Positions 29,898 through 39,433 of a stretch of 46,799 nucleotides of DNA are shown piece after piece. The translations under genes were made by a program, and so were the position numbers. The stretch's first letter is position 1. Every line of letters begins with the position of its first letter. Under the pieces are notes generated by a model. It was not told the origin of the DNA. It ran no database searches and saw nothing but the letters and a program-made list of their open reading frames with translations. Source of the stretch: Ruminococcus sp. (GTDB lineage Bacteria > Bacillota > Clostridia > Oscillospirales > Ruminococcaceae); NCBI GenBank assembly GCA_014799765.1, contig JAAVHK010000013.1:16655-63453 (forward strand), in the 5' to 3' direction.

Positions 29898-31562
29898 TTA
29901 CTTTCTGTTTATTATAGCTCCCTTATCCGCACTTGATACCATAGATGCGTAGCGTTTAAGATAACCTGTAATATTTTCCTTTTTCTTGATAGGCATAGTC
30001 TTTTTACGTTCAGCGAGTTCTTCGTCGGAAACTTCAAGATTTATACTGTAGTTCGGAATATCTATTGAAATTATATCGCCATCCTTTACGTATGCGATTG
30101 TACCACCGTTTACAGCTTCCGGCGAAACGTGTCCGATTGCCGCACCACGTGTTGCACCGCTGAAACGTCCGTCCGTGATAAGTGCTACCGTAGAACCGAG
30201 ACCTGCTCCCTGTATTGCAGAAGTAGGCGATAACATTTCACGCATACCAGGACCACCGGCAGGACCTTCGTAACGGATTACTACAACATCTCCGGATTTT
30301 ATACCGCCCTCATAGATTACCTTTATAGCTTCTTCTTCGCTGTCGAATACACGGGCAGGTCCGCTGTGTACAAGCATTTCCGGAGCGACTGCACTTCTTT
30401 TTACTACACATCTGTCAGGGGCGAGATTTCCACGGAGTACGGCTATACCACCTGTTTCGCTGTACGGGTTTTCAATCGGACGGATTGTTTCAGGGTCTTT
30501 GTTGATACAGCTTGAAATATTTTCGCCTACTGTCTTTCCGGTAACTGTTATGCAGTCGAGATTGATTAAATCTTTTTTGGAAAGTTCGTTCAGTACAGCA
30601 TAAACGCCACCGGCTTCGTTGAGGTCTTCCATATAGGTATGTCCAGCCGGTGCAAGATGACATAAATTAGGTGTTTTCGCACTGATTTCATTTGCAATAT
30701 CAAGATTTATGTCAATTCCGCATTCGTTGGCGATTGCCGGTAAATGTAACATACTGTTTGTGGAACAGCCTAAAGCCATATCCGCTGTGAGAGCGTTAAT
30801 AAATGCCTTTTCCGTCATGATGTCAAGGGGTCTGATGTTCTTTCTGTAGAGTTCCATAACCTGCATACCTGCCATTTTGGCGAGTTTTATTCTCTCCGAA
30901 TATACTGCCGGTATAGTACCATTTCCCTTTAATCCCATGCCGAGAACTTCTGTCAGACAGTTCATGGAGTTTGCGGTGTACATACCGGAACATGAACCAC
31001 ACGTCGGACAGGCATTATTTTCGTACTCCTCGACGTCTTCGAGAGTCATTTTTCCGGCGGTATACGCTCCTACCGCCTCGAACATACTTGAAAGACTGGT
31101 TTTCTTACCCTTTACGTGTCCTGCCAGCATAGGACCTCCGCTGACAAATATAGTCGGGACGTTTATTCTTGCGGCTGCCATGAGAAGTCCTGGTACATTC
31201 TTGTCACAGTTAGGAATCATTACAAGAGCGTCAAAATGATGTGCCAGTGCCATACATTCCGTAGAATCGGCGATAAGGTCACGTGTAACAAGTGAGTATT
31301 TCATACCGGTATGTCCCATTGCTATACCGTCGCATACTGCTATTGCCGGAAATACTACCGGTGTACCGCCGTTCATTGCTACACCTAATTTTACAGCTTC
31401 AACTATCTTGTCAATGTTCATGTGTCCGGGGACTATCTCATTATAAGAAGATACTATACCTACAAGCGGACGTTTCATTTCTTCCTTAGTCATTCCGAGG
31501 GCATTGAAAAGTGAACGCTGTGACGACTTTTCAACCCCTGAACAGAAAAAATTTTCACTCAT
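29898..31562 (-). CDS. ilvD: Dihydroxy-acid dehydratase
   Basis: [66 protein letters not shown]. Confidence 0.96.
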   Translation of the reverse strand: MSENFFCSGVEKSSQRSLFNALGMTKEEMKRPLVGIVSSYNEIVPGHMNIDKIVEAVKLGVAMNGGTPVVFPAIAVCDGIAMGHTGMKYSLVTRDLIADSTECMALAHHFDALVMIPNCDKNVPGLLMAAARINVPTIFVSGGPMLAGHVKGKKTSLSSMFEAVGAYTAGKMTLEDVEEYENNACPTCGSCSGMYTANSMNCLTEVLGMGLKGNGTIPAVYSERIKLAKMAGMQVMELYRKNIRPLDIMTEKAFINALTADMALGCSTNSMLHLPAIANECGIDINLDIANEISAKTPNLCHLAPAGHTYMEDLNEAGGVYAVLNELSKKDLINLDCITVTGKTVGENISSCINKDPETIRPIENPYSETGGIAVLRGNLAPDRCVVKRSAVAPEMLVHSGPARVFDSEEEAIKVIYEGGIKSGDVVVIRYEGPAGGPGMREMLSPTSAIQGAGLGSTVALITDGRFSGATRGAAIGHVSPEAVNGGTIAYVKDGDIISIDIPNYSINLEVSDEELAERKKTMPIKKKENITGYLKRYASMVSSADKGAIINRK

Positions 31563-31606
31563 AATTTTTTTACCTCACTTTTAAATCAGTATCTAATATT
31601 AATTTT

Positions 31607-32143
31607 TTACTTGATTGAAAATCCTAAATTATACGCTTCCGATAACGAACTATCAGAAACTTCTCCTTTTTCCTTAGCACCTCTTACAAGTATCATACCG
31701 ACATCTTCCAAATTAAAAAAATTCAGAATAAGCTGATATTGTATCTTTATTGAATCAAATAATTCCGGTAAAACTGACGCTCCTACTAATATCAATGCAA
31801 GTTTTTTTATTCTGAATCTGTTTCGCATAGGTGTATGTAATCTGTCAATTATTGTTTTCAGTTCTGCACTTATACCGTAAAAATATACCGGAGAAGCTAT
31901 TACCAATATATCCGTATCAATAAGTTTATCATATATCCGGTACATATCATCACTCTGAAAACATTTGTTTCCCTCACTTTTAAAGCACGAATTACAACCA
32001 ATACAGTAATTTATATCGTAATCCGCTACGGAAATTATTTCAACATTATGATGATTTTTTGCACCGTCCGCAAATGCTGTGGCGAGTAATTCAGTATTTC
32101 CACCTTTTCGCATACTTCCAACTAAAATAGTTATTTTACTCAT
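31607..32143 (-). CDS. Iron-sulfur flavoprotein-like NADPH-dependent FMN reductase family protein
   Basis: ILVGSMRKGGNTELLATAF; CIGCNSCFKSEGNKC = CX2CX2CX7C compact Cys motif; IASPVYFYGISAELKTIIDR. Confidence 0.87.
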   Translation of the reverse strand: MSKITILVGSMRKGGNTELLATAFADGAKNHHNVEIISVADYDINYCIGCNSCFKSEGNKCFQSDDMYRIYDKLIDTDILVIASPVYFYGISAELKTIIDRLHTPMRNRFRIKKLALILVGASVLPELFDSIKIQYQLILNFFNLEDVGMILVRGAKEKGEVSDSSLSEAYNLGFSIK

Positions 32144-32170
32144 TATTAATTATATCCTGAAATAATATAT

Positions 32171-32209
32171 TTAAAAAACAGGCGACGGCACTTGTTATGA
32201 ACCGTCACC
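32171..32209 (-). terminator. Intrinsic terminator downstream of ilvC, inside the ilv/leu directon
   Basis: Minus strand GGTGACGG-loop-CCGTCGCCTGTTTTTT (8-bp stem with one G-U). Confidence 0.75.
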
Positions 32210-32249
32210 CGCATAAAGTTCCGGATTGCAATATCAGCAATGCCAGTTA

Positions 32250-33341
<1,092 letters not shown>

Positions 33342-33349
33342 TCAGTTTA

Positions 33350-33847
33350 TTACGCTTTCAGACAGTTTTCGCCTCTTTCGACAGCTACTATGCCAGTACG
33401 GCACATTTCCATAATGCCGTATGGTCTTACGAGTTCTATAAAAGCGTCTATTTTTGTTACTTCGCCGGTCAGTTCTATAGTGAGTGACGACGGTGAATAA
33501 TCGACAATCTTTGAACGGAATATTTCTACTGCCGTCATGATGTCCTGCCGGTTTTCAGGACTGTTTTTAACCTTTATAAGAAGAAGTTCACGTGTGACTG
33601 TTTCCTGACTGTCAAGAACTTCAACGGCTTTTACGTCGTGAATCTTATCGAGTTGCTTTATAATCCTGTCTTTAACGTCTGAGTCACCGTGAAATGCTAT
33701 TGTTATTCTTGAAAATTCAGCCGATTCAGTTTCGCCTACCGTGAGACTGTCTATATTGAAACCACGTCTCGTGAACATTCCGGAAACTCTTGAGAGTACT
33801 CCGGCAATGTTTGAAACGATTGCTCCTATTACGTACTGTTTAGCCAT
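33350..33847 (-). CDS. ilvN: Acetolactate synthase small subunit
   Basis: VSNIAGVLSRVSGMFTRRGFNIDSLTVGETE ACT domain. Confidence 0.95.
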   Translation of the reverse strand: MAKQYVIGAIVSNIAGVLSRVSGMFTRRGFNIDSLTVGETESAEFSRITIAFHGDSDVKDRIIKQLDKIHDVKAVEVLDSQETVTRELLLIKVKNSPENRQDIMTAVEIFRSKIVDYSPSSLTIELTGEVTKIDAFIELVRPYGIMEMCRTGIVAVERGENCLKA

Positions 33848-33858
33848 TGGAAATCACC

Positions 33859-35535
33859 TCACTTTATTTCTGTAATAATATCGTCGATAGAGCCACCAGG
33901 GGGCAACATAGGAAGTACAAACTCGTCGCAATCAACAGCACAGTCAATTATGTATGTTCCGTCATATGCGAATGAATCCTGTACAGCCTTACGGAGTTCT
34001 TCTTTTGTGAAAACTCTTGTACCCTTTGCACCGAAAGCATCTGCCAGTTTTACGAAATCGGTTTTTCTTTCGTCGAGGGTTGTATTTGAATAGTGCTTGT
34101 TAAAGAAGAGCGTCTGCCACTGACGTACCATACCTAAAACGCCGTTATTCATTATTACTATTGTCAACGGAGTTCCCTGTGTAACGGATGTTGCCAGTTC
34201 ATTGAGATTCATTCCGAAACTGCCGTCACCAGTGAAGAGAATACTTCTTTTTCCTGTACCCTCATATGCTCCGATAGCTGCACCCATTCCGAAGCCCATT
34301 GTACCTAATCCGCCACTCGTAAGGAATGTACGAGGCTTTTTAAGAGGGTATCTCTGAGCCGTCCACATCTGGTGCTGTCCTACGTCTGTTACAATGTTAC
34401 AGTCGTTTTCGTATTCGCTTACTATATCGACTATTGCAAACGGGTCAAGCTCTCTTCCGGATTTTGCACTTTCTATACGACGTTCTTCGTCTTCTCTTAA
34501 CTCCTGTACACGTGCTGACCATGTATCATGTTTCTTTTCCTCAACCATTGCCGTCAGACGTGCAACAGCGTCCTTTATATCGCCCTGTATCGAAAGATTA
34601 GCCGGTATATTTTTATCAAGTTCGGCATTGTCGATATCTATATGTATTATGCGGAAATTCTTTGCGAAACGCTTTTTGTCACCGGTGGCACGGTCTGAAA
34701 ATCTCGCACCGAGTGCTATTACAAGGTCTGCTTCGTCTTCCGCTACTGAAGATGCGTAATGTCCGTGCATACCTTGCATACCTAAAAATCTCGGATTGTC
34801 TGCCGGTACTGCTGAAAGTCCCATAAGTGAACATCCCATAGGTGAATCAATTTTATCCGCAAGGGCTATAACTTCTTCGGACGCTTTACCGGAAATTATT
34901 CCGCCACCAAAATATATGTAAGGTCTTTCGCTGGCGTTGATTATTTCAACGGCTTTTTTCAAATCTTCTTCCGGTGCGAATTTCAGCGGATACGGAATAA
35001 TTGGTTGTTTTTCCGGTGTAAACTCGCATAATGAAGCCTGTACATCTTTCGGAATGTCAACAAGTACAGGTCCAGGACGTCCGGATTTGGCTATTTTAAA
35101 TGCCATACGGATTGTGTCTGCAAGTTCGTTTACATCTTTTACAATGAAGTTATGTTTTGTGACAGGCATTGTAACGCCTACAATATCTACTTCCTGAAAA
35201 GTGTCACGTCCGAGAAGACTGCATGGTACGTTACCGGTAATTGCAACCATAGGTACGGAATCGAGATAGGCTGTGGCTATACCTGTTACAAGATTGGTTG
35301 CACCAGGTCCGGAAGTTGCTATTACAACTCCTACTTTGCCTGTGGCACGTGCATAACCGTCAGCGGAATGTGATGCCCCCTGTTCATGTGCCGTAAGTAC
35401 GTGCTTTATGCGGTCACTACAGAGATAGAGTTCGTCGAAAAGGTTTATAACCTGTCCGCCAGGATAACCGAAAACAGTATCACAACCCTGTTCGATTAAG
35501 GTTTCAACAACAATTTTTGCTCCTGATATTTTCAT
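33859..35535 (-). CDS. ilvB: Acetolactate synthase large subunit
   Basis: VFGYPGGQVINLFDEL, HEQGASHSADGYARATGKVGVVIATSGPGATNLVTG, GDGSFGMNLNEL. Confidence 0.97.
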   Translation of the reverse strand: MKISGAKIVVETLIEQGCDTVFGYPGGQVINLFDELYLCSDRIKHVLTAHEQGASHSADGYARATGKVGVVIATSGPGATNLVTGIATAYLDSVPMVAITGNVPCSLLGRDTFQEVDIVGVTMPVTKHNFIVKDVNELADTIRMAFKIAKSGRPGPVLVDIPKDVQASLCEFTPEKQPIIPYPLKFAPEEDLKKAVEIINASERPYIYFGGGIISGKASEEVIALADKIDSPMGCSLMGLSAVPADNPRFLGMQGMHGHYASSVAEDEADLVIALGARFSDRATGDKKRFAKNFRIIHIDIDNAELDKNIPANLSIQGDIKDAVARLTAMVEEKKHDTWSARVQELREDEERRIESAKSGRELDPFAIVDIVSEYENDCNIVTDVGQHQMWTAQRYPLKKPRTFLTSGGLGTMGFGMGAAIGAYEGTGKRSILFTGDGSFGMNLNELATSVTQGTPLTIVIMNNGVLGMVRQWQTLFFNKHYSNTTLDERKTDFVKLADAFGAKGTRVFTKEELRKAVQDSFAYDGTYIIDCAVDCDEFVLPMLPPGGSIDDIITEIK

Positions 35536-35581
35536 ATAAAAAATTCCTTTCTGAAAAATTTTTCCAATCAGATATATAACA

Positions 35582-35605
35582 AGCCTCCGACTTCTGCCGG
35601 AGGCT
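35582..35605 (-). terminator. Candidate attenuator hairpin between leader ORF and ilvB
   Basis: Minus strand AGCCTCCG-GCAGAAGT-CGGAGGCT followed by TGTTATATAT (weak U-tract). Confidence 0.55.
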
Positions 35606-35620
35606 CAAAAACCAAGTTTC

Positions 35621-35749
35621 TTATACACTGAATGTACATTCAGTAAAGCAGTTACTCAGTTGTGAACGGGCAGAATGAATCAGACACAAATCACTAAGGA
35701 CTGTGCCGAAAATAATGACTATACCTGAAAATATAAAGCCCTTTTTCAT
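35621..35749 (-). CDS. Putative 42-aa leader peptide / small hydrophobic protein upstream of ilvB
   Basis: MKKGFIFSGIVIIFGTVLSDLCLIHSARSQLSNCFTECTFSV*, preceded by AGGAGG; 12 of 42 residues are I/L/V. Below the ORF track size cutoff. Confidence 0.55.
   Translation of the reverse strand: MKKGFIFSGIVIIFGTVLSDLCLIHSARSQLSNCFTECTFSV
35627..35644. repeat. Perfect 18-bp palindrome ACTGAATGTACATTCAGT
   Basis: Read directly; falls at the 3' end of the putative leader ORF. Confidence 0.9.
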
Positions 35750-35782
35750 ACCGTTCAACCTCCTGAATACTCTTTAATTTAT

Positions 35783-35811
35783 ATAATAGCACTTTATATC
35801 TGTAAAATCAA
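35783..35811 (-). promoter_or_regulatory. Sigma-A-like promoter for the ilv operon
   Basis: Minus strand TTGATT - 17 nt - TATTAT upstream of the leader ORF. Confidence 0.65.
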
Positions 35812-35943
35812 TAAAATTTTGAAATTTTGTAAAAAATAAATAATTTTTTTTATATGAAACACTCCCGATTATACACTTTGCAGATAAAAACACTGAATAT
35901 ATCATTGAAATTGTTATCCTGAAGAAAAATCCGGCTGTTATTA

Positions 35944-35972
35944 TTGACATCTTCCGTTATATGATATATAAT
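35944..35972 (+). promoter_or_regulatory. Sigma-A-like promoter for zinc-ribbon protein gene
   Basis: TTGACA (35944-35949) - 17 nt - TATAAT (35967-35972). Confidence 0.75.
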
Positions 35973-36010
35973 ATAAATTAACATTTACGTGAATCTGTAA
36001 AGAAAGGAAA

Positions 36011-37552
36011 ATGATTATGTATTGTCGCTTCTGCGGAAACCAACTTGATGATGATGCTATTTTCTGTGCGGTATGCGGTAAAAAAATAAAGCGTATTCCG
36101 GAAAATATAACAAATCCCATACCGGAAAATCCTGCTCCGGAATCTCCGGAAGATATGCTTTATACTCCGGAAAGCAACTCGCAACGGGGATTTTCACCTG
36201 AAAAACCTGTCGAAAATATCACCGAAGAAAATTCCGAAGAAAAAGAACTTGAAAATTTTTTCGGAAGTACTGAACCTATTCAGCATATAAGCCCTGAACC
36301 TGTTATCGCTGAACCGGAAGAAATTCAGAAAATGAAAGAATTAATGGCTGTCCATAAACATGAACCTCTGCCGGATTTGGTCTTACGAAAAAAGAACGAA
36401 GTCAGAAAAGAAACTCCGCCGGAAGAAAACTATACTGAATCCCCGAAGCCTTATAACAGACCGTCCGGAGACCCCTACAATGACAACTCCGCTACACAGT
36501 ATATACCCTACGAAGACATCAAGGAAAATTATAATAATAATCCGGATAATTACGAAGATGACTACAATCAGGAATACGACGACGAAGAAGACGACTATGA
36601 AGAATATACCCCTGACTACGAAGAACGTCCGCCTTATTACGACCCGCCGGAATACGAAAATATACCGCCGTATAATCCGCAACCTGTTCCGGAATACAGA
36701 ACGGTAAGAATTGACGGTTTCAGGCTTTTCGGAGCAGGTATTGTAACTTTTATTACTGTAATCCTTGTTGCCATACTCAGTATGCTTTTCTGTATAAAAC
36801 TTGGTTTTTCGGGAGCGTCTGTTGAAAAAGGTATAAAAAGTCTAGATATGGAAAAAGTCCTTGACGCTGAATACAATGGTACTTATGATGTAAATGAATA
36901 TCTCTATAACGAATCAGATTTCTATAATATAACTTTCGGTATGGCTGGCGAAAATGATTTCAGAAATTTTGTTCTCGGTCTCGATATACCGGAATTTACA
37001 GGCGAAAAAGTCCGTATATATGCCGATTACTTTCTTAACGGCGGTCAGCAACCCACACTCACCAGTGAGGAAATTGCAGAATATATGTTCAATAAATCGG
37101 GTTATAATAATCTCAGCAGAGACGATTTTTCAAATATGATATATAATATCACGGACGGTCAGGCGGATAATCTTCTTTCTGTGGATTCGTGGAAAGTCCG
37201 CACCGGTTTCGATTTACGTCTTGTAAGCTATATCTTCTCACCGGTCACACTCGGAATACTTCTCGCACTGATATGTGTATTCATGATATGGATTGCGGTT
37301 ATCGTGGACAAGCAAGGACGTTATCTTACAGGATTCTATAAAAATATTTTCAAAACAGGCGGAGTTATTCTGCTGATAGTCGGGGCGGTATGCTTCATAG
37401 CTCCGCCGGTGGTGTACAGTCAGACAAATCACGTACTTTTCTATGTTATCTCAAAACTTATGACAAATTTCAATGTATTTCTTTTCACAACAGGTATCTT
37501 TGAATTTATTGTAGGAATCATTCTCGGCTTCATACGGAAGTTAATAAAATGA
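36011..37552 (+). CDS. Zinc-ribbon membrane protein with acidic Tyr/Pro-rich linker
   Basis: MYCRFCGNQLDDDAIFCAVCGKK zinc ribbon; Y/D/E/P-rich segment; several C-terminal TM spans. Confidence 0.82.
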   Translation: MIMYCRFCGNQLDDDAIFCAVCGKKIKRIPENITNPIPENPAPESPEDMLYTPESNSQRGFSPEKPVENITEENSEEKELENFFGSTEPIQHISPEPVIAEPEEIQKMKELMAVHKHEPLPDLVLRKKNEVRKETPPEENYTESPKPYNRPSGDPYNDNSATQYIPYEDIKENYNNNPDNYEDDYNQEYDDEEDDYEEYTPDYEERPPYYDPPEYENIPPYNPQPVPEYRTVRIDGFRLFGAGIVTFITVILVAILSMLFCIKLGFSGASVEKGIKSLDMEKVLDAEYNGTYDVNEYLYNESDFYNITFGMAGENDFRNFVLGLDIPEFTGEKVRIYADYFLNGGQQPTLTSEEIAEYMFNKSGYNNLSRDDFSNMIYNITDGQADNLLSVDSWKVRTGFDLRLVSYIFSPVTLGILLALICVFMIWIAVIVDKQGRYLTGFYKNIFKTGGVILLIVGAVCFIAPPVVYSQTNHVLFYVISKLMTNFNVFLFTTGIFEFIVGIILGFIRKLIK

Positions 37553-37562
37553 CAGATTTTAC

Positions 37563-37600
37563 AGGGACGGCTGAAAAAACCGTCCCTTTGATTTTTTATT
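37563..37600. terminator. Intrinsic terminator between convergent genes
   Basis: AGGGACGG-CTGAAAAAA-CCGTCCCT then TTGATTTTTTATTT. Confidence 0.85.
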
Positions 37601-38477
37601 TGGTTGCCGAAAATATATCAGCAACTTCCGTTAATGTTATGTATGCAAGAGGGTCATGTTTTTTTATAATATTCCGCATTTTCATAACCTGAAATCTGTT
37701 CACTACAAAGTAAAGAACTTTCCTGTCAGTTCCGGAAAAACCACCTTTAGCATCAATAAGGGTTATTCCGCATCCGAACTCTTCCATAAGTTCCCGACAT
37801 ATTCTGTCAGGTTCGGAAGTAACTATCATAGCGGATTTTGACCGCTGTAAACCGTCGACTATATAGTCAACCGTCTTCATGGCGGCAACATATGTAACTA
37901 TCGAATATAACGGCAGAATCCAGCTGTTAATGACAAGTCCACATATGATATACAGTACAACATTATAGAACATCACAAAATTTCCGACGGATAAACCTAT
38001 TTTCTTTGCAAAGATGACTGCAATTACTTCTATGCCGTCCATAGCTCCGCCGTAACGTATCGCCAGACCGCTTCCCATACCGGAAATCACTCCGCCGAAT
38101 AACGCACATAATAACAAATCCGTTCCCGCAAGCGGTGAGGCTATACTTACATCTACAGGCAGAACATCAGTTATCAACCATGAAACAACAGAGTATATAC
38201 CTACTGTATATATAGCACAGAATGTGAATCCTGCTCCCTGTTTTTTCAGTCCGTAAAGAAACAGCGGTACATTCAGTATGATAAGAAATACCGATAGTGA
38301 CAACCATTCCGGAGTTACCTGCGACAGTAACATTGATGTGCCTGATATTCCGCTGTCGTATAGTTTAACCGGCATAAGAAAAACTGTTATTCCGAAAGCG
38401 TTTATTATTCCGGCAACCGTAAGCATTACTATGCTGAATGGTTTTATTTCCCTGACAACTGAAAGAAATTTTTTCAT
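37596..38477 (-). CDS. YitT-family (DUF2179-containing) membrane protein
   Basis: GIINAFGITVFLMPVKLYDSGISGTSMLLSQ, GLAIRYGGAMDGIEVIAV, FGCGITLIDAKGGFSGTDRKVLYFVVNRFQ; ATG at 38477 has GGAG, and a promoter lies inside the longer track ORF. Confidence 0.88.
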   Translation of the reverse strand: MKKFLSVVREIKPFSIVMLTVAGIINAFGITVFLMPVKLYDSGISGTSMLLSQVTPEWLSLSVFLIILNVPLFLYGLKKQGAGFTFCAIYTVGIYSVVSWLITDVLPVDVSIASPLAGTDLLLCALFGGVISGMGSGLAIRYGGAMDGIEVIAVIFAKKIGLSVGNFVMFYNVVLYIICGLVINSWILPLYSIVTYVAAMKTVDYIVDGLQRSKSAMIVTSEPDRICRELMEEFGCGITLIDAKGGFSGTDRKVLYFVVNRFQVMKMRNIIKKHDPLAYITLTEVADIFSATK

Positions 38478-38523
38478 ATTATTCTCCTTTATGTATATTT
38501 CACTTATTTTTAATACTTTAAGT

Positions 38524-38552
38524 ATTATAGCATATTTTCTGAATAAAATCAA
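38524..38552 (-). promoter_or_regulatory. Sigma-A-like promoter for yitT-like gene
   Basis: Minus strand TTGATT - 17 nt - TATAAT. Confidence 0.7.
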
Positions 38553-38596
38553 GTGATTTACAGGAAAATAAAAACAACACACCGGAAAATCTTTCA

Positions 38597-38626
38597 TTGA
38601 CAGCTGTTAATATACCATGATATAAT
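38597..38626 (+). promoter_or_regulatory. Sigma-A-like promoter for the polysaccharide locus
   Basis: TTGACA (38597-38602) - 18 nt - TATAAT (38621-38626). Confidence 0.75.
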
Positions 38627-38656
38627 ATATATAATTTAATCCGAAAAGGAGACGTT

Positions 38657-39433
38657 ATGAACACATTAAAAGAAATTTACGCCTACAGACATATGATAAT
38701 AAGTCTTGTAAGAAAAGACCTGAGGGGACGTTATAAAGGCTCTGTACTTGGTTTTCTATGGACTTTCATAAATCCGTTGTTACAGCTTGTTGTGTATACA
38801 ATGGTATTCAAGGTTATACTTAAAACCGATATTGAAAGATATTACTTATATCTTTTCATAGCCCTCATTGCATGGATATTCTTTTCAGCTTCCGTGACGG
38901 GTGGTTCAGCATCTATAGTAGCACAGAAAGATTTAGTAAAGAAGATTTATTTTCCCCGACAGGTCATACCCATTTCATACGTGACAAGTTGTTTCGTGAA
39001 TATGCTTTTAAGTTTCATAGTAGTATTTGCCGTGATTATATTTTCCGGTACGGGATTCAGTTTTGTGGCGTTACTGTACTTACCGGCGATTATGCTTGTT
39101 GAATATATTCTCGCACTCGGTACAGCCCTTATAGTTTCGGCGGTTACAGTATACTTCCGTGACTTAGAACACATTTTAGGTATAGTCACAATGGCTATGA
39201 TGTACATGACACCTATCATGTACGATAAGTCAATAGTACCGGAAAATCTTCTGCCGGTATTCAATCTGAATCCCATGACACACATCATTGACTGTTACCG
39301 TGATATTCTCTATTACAAGACTATTCCGGAACTTTCAAGCCTTATGTCGTCGGTTATACTCGGAATACTGTTTCTTGTTGCCGGACACTTTATTTTCCTT
39401 AAATTACAAAGACACTTTGCGGAGGAACTCTAA
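38657..39433 (+). CDS. Polysaccharide ABC transporter permease (Wzm/TagG-like)
   Basis: LVRKDLRGRYKGSVLGFLWTFINPLLQLVVYTMVF, QKDLVKKIYFPRQVIPIS, DLEHILGIVTMAMMYMTPIMY, NPMTHIIDCYRDILYY. Confidence 0.93.
   Translation: MNTLKEIYAYRHMIISLVRKDLRGRYKGSVLGFLWTFINPLLQLVVYTMVFKVILKTDIERYYLYLFIALIAWIFFSASVTGGSASIVAQKDLVKKIYFPRQVIPISYVTSCFVNMLLSFIVVFAVIIFSGTGFSFVALLYLPAIMLVEYILALGTALIVSAVTVYFRDLEHILGIVTMAMMYMTPIMYDKSIVPENLLPVFNLNPMTHIIDCYRDILYYKTIPELSSLMSSVILGILFLVAGHFIFLKLQRHFAEEL

Noticed and set aside
35536-35811. T-box riboswitch upstream of ilvB
   Set aside because: No AGGGUGGNACCGCG-like core or Stem I signature recognised in the minus-strand leader; a covariance-model scan would be decisive.
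36383-36682. 99-aa minus ORF rich in Val/Ile/Phe
   Set aside because: Antisense to the Tyr/Asp/Glu linker; hydrophobicity is a codon mirror effect.
36360-36707. 115-aa plus ORF rich in Thr/Ile/Arg
   Set aside because: Alternate frame of the zinc-ribbon protein gene low-complexity linker.
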